NCBI RefSeq assembly: GCF_002210425.1
Contig: NZ_MWQK01000001.1
Span: 372,001 to 436,000 of the forward strand
Source: Fibrobacter sp. UWB2
GTDB taxonomy: Bacteria; Fibrobacterota; Fibrobacteria; Fibrobacterales; Fibrobacteraceae
Direction of reading: 5' to 3'
Length of the DNA stretch: 64,000 bases
The translations under genes were made by a program, and so were the position numbers. Of this stretch, positions 44,881 through 52,020 are shown piece after piece. The notes beneath the pieces were generated by a model. The model searched no databases. It had not been told where the DNA came from and saw nothing but the letters and a program-made list of their open reading frames with translations. Positions within the stretch are counted from its first letter, which is position 1, and every line of letters begins with the position of its first letter.

Positions 44881-44920
44881 TGAAATGCGGTGAAATGTGT
44901 TGAAATGCGGTGAAATGCGC
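44881..44920 (+). repeat. Four tandem 10-bp repeats, possible enhancer site
   Basis: TGAAATGCGG, TGAAATGTGT, TGAAATGCGG, TGAAATGCGC follow each other exactly, and related pieces (GGAAATGCGC, AATTCGG) lie at 44850-44880. The 10-base period puts every unit on the same helix face. The block lies about 115-155 bases before the ATG at 45036, typical for activator sites of sigma-54 promoters, and 110-150 bases before the divergent acetolactate synthase. Confidence 0.6.
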
Positions 44921-45007
44921 CGCTCCTTTACACAACAAAATCTGTAAAAAATTCAATAAATGTAAAATACGGATTATAAAAATACGCGATTTTAAGCCAT
45001 ATAAGCC

Positions 45008-45023
45008 TTGGCACATTTTTTGC
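45008..45023 (+). promoter_or_regulatory. Sigma-54 (-24/-12) promoter of the ATP-grasp cluster
   Basis: TTGGCACATTTTTTGC matches the sigma-54 consensus TTGGCAC-N5-TTGC, with GG (45010-45011) and GC (45022-45023) separated by exactly ten bases. The expected start lies about 12 bases after the GC, that is, at or just before the ATG at 45036. Confidence 0.65.
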
Positions 45024-45035
45024 GACAAAACGAGC

Positions 45036-47438
45036 ATGGAATGTGTAGAGACAGAAGATACTTTTATCCGGTCCATTTCGGCATTGTCGAAAGTGGAATT
45101 CGAGCACCGCTGCAGGCGTTTGCATAACGTTCTTGACGAGAACGATCTTTCGTCGAGTATGGGAGGCAACCACAAGGGCACAGACCCCATCCCTCTCGTG
45201 ATTACGGCCGAAGAATGGAAAACGCTAGAAGCGGGCGTTGCGCAAAGGGCTAGGCTTTTTAACGCGCTCGCGAAAGACGTTTATGGCGAACAAAGTCTTT
45301 GGAAAAAAGGCAAGTTGCCCGCCGCGCTGTTGTTTGCGAACCCGGATTTTTTGCAGGTTGTATGGAAAGTGCACCCGGTTGGCGATGTTTTTGTGAACTT
45401 GACATCCACCGATGTGGCAAGACTCAAAGACGGAACTTTCGTGGCGGTATCGGACCATTTGCAAGTACCCGATGGATTGGGGCGTGCACTGGAGAACCGC
45501 ATTGGCGTGAGCCGTGCATTCCCGGAACTTTTCCGCAGCATGCAAACGGAACGATTGGCAGGATTTTTCAAGAAGCTGATGAATGGCCTAGACGCCATGC
45601 ACAAGAACATAGGAGGTGAAGGTGAAACCAGCAAGGTGGTACTTTTGGCATCGAGTCCGGACAATCCGCGGCGAGCAGAAGACGCCGTAATTGCCCGTTA
45701 CCTCGGGATCCCACTTGTCGAAAACGATGACCTCGCGATTCGCAATATGCAAGTGTACATGAAGACGCTTATGGGGCTCAAGAAGATTGGGACCATATTC
45801 CGCCGAGTGGAAGACGGCATGTGCGACCCGCTGGAATTGCGAATTGACAGCGGCGAAGGAGCTGTTGGCTTAATCAGTTCCGTCCGTGCAGGGAATGTCG
45901 CAATAGCAAACTTTCTCGGGACTGGCGTTCTGGAGACGCCCGTATTCAAGCCGTTTTTGCCTGAGATTTGCCGCGAGCTTTTGAGCGAAGAACTGCTGTT
46001 GCGCGATGTGGAAACGCTTTGGCTCGGGAATGCAGATGATACGGAACGCGTTTTGGCAGAGCCCGAAAAATGGATTTTCAAGAAAGCTTTCCGCGACGAA
46101 GGAAGCTTCAAGGAGGCAGAACCCAAGACTTATGCGACCATGACAACAACGGCACAGCTTGCGTTGTTGCAAGCGGTCGAAAATGCACCCGAGCAATGGG
46201 TGGCCGAAAGATCGATGGAGATTTCGACGGTTTACGCTTACCGAGGAGAATTCACGCTGACGGTTTCGCTGATGCGATTCTTTGCGGTGAATACCGCGAA
46301 CGGAACTTCGGTAATGCCGGGCGGCCTCGGGATTTTGGACAATGGACTTGGAGAAAAAGACATTTGGGTGCTTTCGGAAAATCCTGTGGCGAACTTTTCT
46401 TTGCTCGCTCCAGCAAGTCAGGCAATTACGCCGTCGAGAGCTGGAGGCGACCTGCCTAGCCGTGCGGCCGAGAACTTGTTCCGGCTGGGGCGAGCATTGT
46501 CGGCTTCGAACATGATGGCCCGTATTGCAAGAGGAATCGCGGTGAGGCTCTCGGACGAATCCTGGATGGACATGCCGGAACTGCCGTGGATACTGAAGGC
46601 AGGGCTTACAGACGAATCGCAGTCGAGGCTCGCGCAAGATCCCGAAAACGCACTCCGTTACTTTATTTTGCGCAAAGACAACAAGAACGGCATGCAATGC
46701 GTGCTGACGGAAATTCGAGAACTCGGCATGCAGTTGCGAGACCGCATTTCGGAGGATTTATGGCTTTACTTGAACGGATTTGGCATTGCAGAAGTGCCGG
46801 CAGGCACAGGTGCGGCAGCGCTGTTGCCATACCTAAAGGAGGTCCTGTCGGACAGCGCTGCAGTGGCCGGGCTAGCGGCAGATTCCATGACACGCGGCCA
46901 CGAATGGCGCTTTTTGGAACTCGGTCGTGAAATCGAGTGCGCCATCCGCACCTTGCAACTTGTCAAAAGTCTGTTGTACACCGCCCCCACTGACGAGATG
47001 ACGAACTTGCGCTTGTTGCAAGCGGTTCTTGAAATCGGCGACGGACTCATGACTTACCACCGCCGCTACGGAGGCCGTTTGCAAGTTGTCCCCGTCATCG
47101 ACTTGCTATTGTCGGACGAATCCAACCCGCGAAGTGTCGCCTACCAGGTGGCAAAACTGCGGAAAGCGGCAAAGCACTTGCCCGGGAATGACCAGAGCGA
47201 AGCAACATTCTCGCCACTGGACCGCGAACTGATGCGCGTGCTCGCCGAGCTCCGCCTCGCAAACATTGAACAACTTGCAGAAACAGTTGATAACAAAAGG
47301 GAGAACCTCATAAAACTCGTAGAAACACAGATAAATTCTATTGAACGGATTGCCGAAATCGTAAACAGGCTCTACTTAAGCCACGCACCGCGCGCCGATG
47401 TTTTCCATGCGACAACTACTGACGTATCGGAGGTTTAA
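45036..47438 (+). CDS. Circularly permuted ATP-grasp protein fused to an alpha-E domain
   Basis: The 800-residue protein joins two modules. Residues about 60-470 form a circularly permuted type 2 ATP-grasp (ITAEEWKTLEAGVAQRARL, then KIGTIFRRVEDGMCDPLEL and KAFRDEGSFKEAEP); residues about 480-800 form an alpha-E helical domain (NLFRLGRALSASNMMARIAR; MTYHRRYGGRLQVVPVIDLL). ATP-grasp proteins of this type are predicted peptide ligases; the partner role of alpha-E is unknown. ATG 45036 (MECVETEDTF) is chosen because the sigma-54 start point falls there; ATG 44910 would overlap the promoter. Confidence 0.82.
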   Translation: MECVETEDTFIRSISALSKVEFEHRCRRLHNVLDENDLSSSMGGNHKGTDPIPLVITAEEWKTLEAGVAQRARLFNALAKDVYGEQSLWKKGKLPAALLFANPDFLQVVWKVHPVGDVFVNLTSTDVARLKDGTFVAVSDHLQVPDGLGRALENRIGVSRAFPELFRSMQTERLAGFFKKLMNGLDAMHKNIGGEGETSKVVLLASSPDNPRRAEDAVIARYLGIPLVENDDLAIRNMQVYMKTLMGLKKIGTIFRRVEDGMCDPLELRIDSGEGAVGLISSVRAGNVAIANFLGTGVLETPVFKPFLPEICRELLSEELLLRDVETLWLGNADDTERVLAEPEKWIFKKAFRDEGSFKEAEPKTYATMTTTAQLALLQAVENAPEQWVAERSMEISTVYAYRGEFTLTVSLMRFFAVNTANGTSVMPGGLGILDNGLGEKDIWVLSENPVANFSLLAPASQAITPSRAGGDLPSRAAENLFRLGRALSASNMMARIARGIAVRLSDESWMDMPELPWILKAGLTDESQSRLAQDPENALRYFILRKDNKNGMQCVLTEIRELGMQLRDRISEDLWLYLNGFGIAEVPAGTGAAALLPYLKEVLSDSAAVAGLAADSMTRGHEWRFLELGREIECAIRTLQLVKSLLYTAPTDEMTNLRLLQAVLEIGDGLMTYHRRYGGRLQVVPVIDLLLSDESNPRSVAYQVAKLRKAAKHLPGNDQSEATFSPLDRELMRVLAELRLANIEQLAETVDNKRENLIKLVETQINSIERIAEIVNRLYLSHAPRADVFHATTTDVSEV

Positions 47439-47439
47439 G

Positions 47440-48318
47440 ATGCCCATTTATCAAGTTGATCACGAGACCGTCTACGACTACCGACTCCCCGTTCTTTACA
47501 GTAACCACCTCGCCCACATGCTCCCGCGAGAAGTCCGCCGACAAAACTGGATTAGCCACAGCATCGAAGTGGAACCAAACCCGACAATTCGGCAGGAACG
47601 CATCGACATTTTCGGGAACAAAGTGTTGGCATTCAGCATCGAGCAGGAACACACGCACTTTAGATTCAAGACAACCGGCATCGTAGATGTTCAGGGAGAA
47701 GAACCGCCAAAACAAGGTGAAACAATGAAATGGGAAGATGCCACAAAGCTTTTGGAACGCCCGACAAGCGACGAGACGTTAGACGCCGCGATGTACGCCT
47801 ACGCCTCCCCTTTCGCCAAGTTTGACGAATCCGTCCGCAATTACGCGCTCGAAAGCTTTGAGCCAGGCCGCCCCATTTTTGATGCCGCCTACGAGCTCAT
47901 GAAGCGAATCTACACGGATTGCAAGTACACGCCGGGAGCCACAAGAATCGGGGCGCAGCCGCAAGAAATCTTGCGCGGGCGAAAAGGCGTCTGCCAAGAC
48001 TTTGCGCACTTGATGATAGGCTGCTTGCGTTCACTGCATTTGCCCTGCCGTTACGTGAGCGGCTACCTCCGCACGCACCCCTGCGAAGGGCAACCTAAAC
48101 TTGTCGGAGCCGACGCGACCCACGCCTGGGTCAGCACCTACATTCCCGGCCACGGCTGGGTAGAACTGGACCCCACCAACAATGTGCTTGGAGGTAACGA
48201 GCACATTATACTCGCCTGGGGCAGAGACTTCGGAGATGTGAGCCCGTTAAAGGGAGTCATCACCGGAGGTGGCGAGCATACCTTGAAAGTGTCCGTGAAC
48301 GTGGACATGAAGGAATAA
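47440..48318 (+). CDS. Transglutaminase-like cysteine protease-fold protein
   Basis: The 292-residue protein has an N-terminal beta domain (YQVDHETVYDYRLPVLYSNH) and a transglutaminase core with catalytic Cys in GRKGVCQDFAHLMIGCL, His in GADATHAWVSTYIPG and Asp in GWVELDPTNN. It could cut or form amide bonds in the product of the ATP-grasp enzymes. The ATG follows the ATP-grasp stop by one base, with GGAGG upstream inside that gene, so translation is coupled. Confidence 0.87.
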   Translation: MPIYQVDHETVYDYRLPVLYSNHLAHMLPREVRRQNWISHSIEVEPNPTIRQERIDIFGNKVLAFSIEQEHTHFRFKTTGIVDVQGEEPPKQGETMKWEDATKLLERPTSDETLDAAMYAYASPFAKFDESVRNYALESFEPGRPIFDAAYELMKRIYTDCKYTPGATRIGAQPQEILRGRKGVCQDFAHLMIGCLRSLHLPCRYVSGYLRTHPCEGQPKLVGADATHAWVSTYIPGHGWVELDPTNNVLGGNEHIILAWGRDFGDVSPLKGVITGGGEHTLKVSVNVDMKE

Positions 48319-48338
48319 GTGAGACTACAAGAAACAAT

Positions 48339-48422
48339 GGATCCTATCGTCAAATGCTATTCAAGAAATAATGGTTTCTATCGGCACTCCGTGCCTCCAG
48401 AATGACAGGTTCCAGGATGACT
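48339..48422 (+). repeat. Degenerate dispersed palindromic repeats
   Basis: GGATCCTATCG (48339-48349), a unit CTATCGGCACTCCGTGCC...CCAGAATGACA (48378-48407) and CCAGGATGAC (48412-48421) belong to the palindrome family seen at 56583 and 63236. They fill the gap between the transglutaminase and the second ATP-grasp gene. Confidence 0.55.
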
Positions 48423-48462
48423 GTAAAGGAACATTTAACATAAAAGCATAAGGAAACAAAAC

Positions 48463-49953
48463 ATGCGATTTGGAAATTACGATACCGAAGGCTTTTACGA
48501 TGAGCTTTGCTTACCGGATGGGACTCCCCGCCCGGCCGCAGAGCCGTTGTTTACGAAAATCAACGAGCTTCCCGAAGGAGAACTGCAACGCCGCCAAACC
48601 ATTGCAGAATCCGCATTTTACGATAACGGAATTACATTCGCGGTTTACGGCAACAAGGACGGCAAGGACAAAATCATCCCCTTTGACGTCATCCCGCGTA
48701 TTGTAAGCGCAGCCGACTGGAAGCACCTCGAAGCGGGCCTCAAACAGCGTACAGAAGCGCTGAACTGCTTTTTGACGGACATCTACAACGACCGCAAGAT
48801 TTTGCGTGACAAGGTCGTCCCCGAAAGCCTCATCAACACCTGCACCGCTTACAGAGCGCAGATGGAAGGCTTTGTGCCGCCCAAGGGAATCTGGGCGCAC
48901 ATTACAGGCACGGACCTTGTGCGCGATACCGACGGTACATTCTATGTACTTGAAGACAACATGCGTTGCCCGAGTGGAGTCTCGTACGTGTTGCAGAACC
49001 GCCAGATTCTCAAGAGGACCTTCCCGCAGGTATTCTCCAACTGTTCCATTCGCCCCGTAGACGAATACTGCACCCGTCTGCGCCACGCCCTGGAATACTT
49101 GGCAGATTCTACAGCATCGCCTAAGGTCGTGGTGTTGACTCCCGGCATCTACAATTCGGCGTACTACGAACATTCCTATTTGGCACAGCAGATGGGCGTG
49201 GACCTCGTGACTGGCGATGACCTCGTTGTGCAAGACAAGAAAGTCTACGCACGCACAACGCGCGGCCTCAAGCAGGTTCATGTGATTTACCGCCGTGTCG
49301 ATGACGAATTCTTGGATCCGAAGGTTTTCCGCCCGGATTCTTGTCTCGGCGTGCCTGGACTGATTGAAGCCTACAAGGCGGGGAACGTAGCGCTTGCGAA
49401 TGCGCCCGGTTGCGGTGTTGCCGACGACAAGGCGATTTACACCTACGTACCGCAGATTATCAAGTACTACCTCGGCGAAGAGGCGATCATCCCGAACGTG
49501 CCGACATTTGTCTGCGAGAACCCGAAGCACATGCAGCATGTGTTGGACCACATCGAAAATATGGTCGTTAAGGCCGCCAGCGAATCCGGAGGCTACGGCA
49601 TGCTCGTGGGTCCAAAATCTACCAAGGAGGAATGCGAAGCGTTTAAGAGCAAGATCATCGCAAACCCGCGTAACTACATTGCGCAGCCCATGATTTCGCT
49701 CAGCCGCGTGCCATGCATTGTCGACGGCGGTTTCGAAGGTCGCCATGTGGATTTGCGCCCCTACATTGTGCAAGGGCGAGAGACTTACATCCTCCCCGGC
49801 GGCCTCACTCGTGTGGCGCTCCGCAAGGGTTCCATCGTGGTGAACAGTTCGCAGGGCGGCGGATGCAAGGACACTTGGGTCATCGCCGAAAACGAGAAAG
49901 CCCCCGAACTTGGCCAAGCTAAACTTTGGATGGAACAGCAGCAACAACAATAG
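48463..49953 (+). CDS. Circularly permuted type 2 ATP-grasp protein
   Basis: The 496-residue stand-alone ATP-grasp has the family features SAADWKHLEAGLKQRTEALN near residue 80, DLVRDTDGTFYVLEDNMRCP, HVIYRRVDDEFLDPKVF and, near the end, a nucleotide/metal site with GLTRVALRKGSIVVNSSQGGG, part of which is diagnostic. It is a paralogue of the ATP-grasp half of the 45036 gene. TAAGGA precedes the ATG. The cluster arrangement ATP-grasp/alpha-E/transglutaminase is predicted to make a short peptide-like compound; the product is unknown. Confidence 0.88.
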   Translation: MRFGNYDTEGFYDELCLPDGTPRPAAEPLFTKINELPEGELQRRQTIAESAFYDNGITFAVYGNKDGKDKIIPFDVIPRIVSAADWKHLEAGLKQRTEALNCFLTDIYNDRKILRDKVVPESLINTCTAYRAQMEGFVPPKGIWAHITGTDLVRDTDGTFYVLEDNMRCPSGVSYVLQNRQILKRTFPQVFSNCSIRPVDEYCTRLRHALEYLADSTASPKVVVLTPGIYNSAYYEHSYLAQQMGVDLVTGDDLVVQDKKVYARTTRGLKQVHVIYRRVDDEFLDPKVFRPDSCLGVPGLIEAYKAGNVALANAPGCGVADDKAIYTYVPQIIKYYLGEEAIIPNVPTFVCENPKHMQHVLDHIENMVVKAASESGGYGMLVGPKSTKEECEAFKSKIIANPRNYIAQPMISLSRVPCIVDGGFEGRHVDLRPYIVQGRETYILPGGLTRVALRKGSIVVNSSQGGGCKDTWVIAENEKAPELGQAKLWMEQQQQQ

Positions 49954-49977
49954 GAATTTAGAAGTAGGTAGTGTATT

Positions 49978-50907
49978 ATGTTAAGTAGAGTCGCAAATTC
50001 CATTTATTGGCTCGCCCGCTATATTGAACGCGCCGAGAACGTCGCGCGAAGCATCGACGTGAACCTCCAACTTCAATTGGACTTGCCTGGCGAAGAACGC
50101 CCTTGGGAACCGGTGATTCAAATTGCCGGCAATGCCGATGACTTCTTCAAAAAATACGCGCACGTTTCCATTGAAAACGCGCTCATGTTCCTGACGTTCG
50201 ATAAGGAAAATCCGAACAGCATCATTTCGTGCGTCGGGGCCGCCCGTGAAAACGCCCGCTGCGTCCGCGAAAGAATTTCTTCGGAACTGTGGATTGCCAT
50301 CAACCAGTTTTACTTGAAACTAAACGACCCCGAAATGCCGAAGGAAGCGTTGGCAGGTCCACACGCCTTTTACAACAGCGTCAAGGAATTCAGCCAGCTC
50401 ACCGCAGGCATCATCCAGGGCACGATGAACCACGATGTCGCTTGGAACTTCACGCATCTCGGCACATTGCTCGAACGCGCCGACCAGACTTCGCGTATTT
50501 TGGATGTCAAGTACTACATCTTGCTTCCGGATGTGAGCATGGTGGGCATGGCGCTCGATACCGTGCAGTGGAACGCCGTTCTCAAGAGCGTCGGTGCATA
50601 CGAAATGTTCCATCGTCGCAATTCGAATGTGACACCGCACAACGTCGCGGAATTTCTTCTGCTTTCCGAAGACTTTCCGCGTTCCTTGCGCTACTGCTTG
50701 GAAAAAGCGGAGCAGTGCCTTAAGAACATCGCCTACCCTGTCAAGAGCAAGGCGGAATCCATCCGCCTCTTGGGAAAGCTGCGTTCCGACATCGCGTTCA
50801 CGACCATCGAAGAAATCATCGACGAAGGGCTTCACGAACAAATTGAAAAAGTCCAGATTCGCCTAAACGAACTCGGCAATCAAATCTGGAAAGATTTCTT
50901 CTGCTAA
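49978..50907 (+). CDS. Alpha-E domain protein
   Basis: The 309-residue all-helical protein starts MLSRVANSIYWLARYIERAE, the family hallmark, and contains ERADQTSRILDVKYYILLP and SSELWIAINQFYLKL-type segments. Alpha-E proteins nearly always occur beside circularly permuted ATP-grasp proteins, as here; a role as partner or product carrier is inferred in the literature, not shown. It begins 24 bases after the ATP-grasp stop and is the last gene of the sigma-54 unit. Confidence 0.87.
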   Translation: MLSRVANSIYWLARYIERAENVARSIDVNLQLQLDLPGEERPWEPVIQIAGNADDFFKKYAHVSIENALMFLTFDKENPNSIISCVGAARENARCVRERISSELWIAINQFYLKLNDPEMPKEALAGPHAFYNSVKEFSQLTAGIIQGTMNHDVAWNFTHLGTLLERADQTSRILDVKYYILLPDVSMVGMALDTVQWNAVLKSVGAYEMFHRRNSNVTPHNVAEFLLLSEDFPRSLRYCLEKAEQCLKNIAYPVKSKAESIRLLGKLRSDIAFTTIEEIIDEGLHEQIEKVQIRLNELGNQIWKDFFC

Positions 50908-50932
50908 AAGCACCTTCACGCCATTTCTTTTG

Positions 50933-50976
50933 TATATTAAGATTGCATTTACAAAGCGAGCCACCGAGCTCGCTTT
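50933..50976 (+). promoter_or_regulatory. Promoter -10 and leader hairpin of the methyltransferase gene
   Basis: TATATT (50933-50938) would start RNA near 50945. The leader then contains AAAGCGAGC-CACCGA-GCTCGCTTT (50953-50976), a perfect 9-bp hairpin followed by TTGGAGC. It lacks a long T-run. It could be a leaky terminator for the upstream unit, an attenuator or an RNA-stabilising element. Confidence 0.4.
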
Positions 50977-50986
50977 TGGAGCTTTT

Positions 50987-51823
50987 ATGAAAACTTGCAG
51001 AATTTGTGGCGAAACATCCGAAGCGAAATCATACTTTGCAAAGGAAATGATGTACTTAAACGCAGGGCATTTTGAATACTTTGAATGCCCGCACTGCAAG
51101 TGTTTGCAAATCGATAGCGTTCCCGAAAACTTGAGCGAATACTACGGCCCCAATTACTACAGTTACAACAAGCCCGCCGACACCGTCACCCGCGCAAAGA
51201 CGCAGTACAACAAACGCGTACTCGACGTGGGTTGTGGCGCAGGCGCATTGCTCTGTAGCATGGCGGCAACATCAGGCATCGAGAGCCTTACCGGTTGCGA
51301 CCCGTTCATCGAGAAAGATATCTCGTACGAAAACGGCGTTCAAATTTTCAAGAAGACAGTCCACGAAATGACGGGCGAATTCGACGTCATCATGCTCAAC
51401 GATTCGTTCGAACACATGACCGACCCGCACGAGACCATGGACAGCCTCAAGCGCCTTTTGGCAAATGGCGGAACCATCAAGATGACACTCCCCATCTACC
51501 CGAACATTGCGTTTGAAAAATACAAAGAGAACTGGTACCAGCTCGACGCCCCGCGCCATATCATTTTGCACTCCATCAACAGCCTAAAACTACTCGCCAA
51601 CCAGCACGGCTTCAAGATTGTGCAGATGATTTTCGACTCCAACAACTCTGCCATTTTGAGGAGCTACCTGTACACCAAGGGCATCACGTTCTGGAAGCAG
51701 GACCCGAAGGAAATTTTCAAGTATTTCACTAAAAGCGAAATCATCGACATCGATAAAAAAATGGCTGAAGCAAATAAGAAAGGTTACGGCGACCACGCCA
51801 CAGTCTTCTTCATGCATAAGTAA
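50987..51823 (+). CDS. SAM-dependent methyltransferase with N-terminal zinc ribbon
   Basis: The 278-residue protein has four N-terminal cysteines in CRICG and CPHCKC (a zinc ribbon seen in some sugar/antibiotic methyltransferases), then the SAM-binding motif VLDVGCGAGALLCSM, IMLNDSFEHMTDPHETM and a C-terminal extension. It resembles class I Methyltransf_23-type enzymes that act on sugars or lipids. ATG 50987 follows GGAGC. The promoter just upstream makes it separate from the alpha-E gene; a functional link to the ATP-grasp cluster is uncertain. Confidence 0.8.
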   Translation: MKTCRICGETSEAKSYFAKEMMYLNAGHFEYFECPHCKCLQIDSVPENLSEYYGPNYYSYNKPADTVTRAKTQYNKRVLDVGCGAGALLCSMAATSGIESLTGCDPFIEKDISYENGVQIFKKTVHEMTGEFDVIMLNDSFEHMTDPHETMDSLKRLLANGGTIKMTLPIYPNIAFEKYKENWYQLDAPRHIILHSINSLKLLANQHGFKIVQMIFDSNNSAILRSYLYTKGITFWKQDPKEIFKYFTKSEIIDIDKKMAEANKKGYGDHATVFFMHK

Positions 51824-51940
51824 TTGACAGAAAAATAACAGCACAAATTAGTCACAAATTCCTTTTTTTTGTGCCATTTCACCCCATTCCCCTAAAAAAC
51901 TTCTCAACGTTTACAACAGTAAATAAAAAAAACAAATAAA

Positions 51941-51966
51941 AGCGGTCTATTATATAGAAAACCGCT
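51941..51966 (+). promoter_or_regulatory. Inverted repeat upstream of the CotH lipoprotein gene
   Basis: AGCGGT and ACCGCT face each other across a symmetric AT-rich centre containing CTATTATATAG. It lies 55-80 bases before the ATG at 52021 and may be an operator or the promoter region itself. Confidence 0.3.
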
Positions 51967-52020
51967 ATATATTCCATTATAGAACGTGTGGGTTTAGTTT
52001 TTTCAAGGGATGAGATAATA

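Noticed and set aside
44829-44925. Possible CRISPR-like array
   Set aside because: Units are 10 bp without spacers; the array fits operator repeats, not CRISPR.
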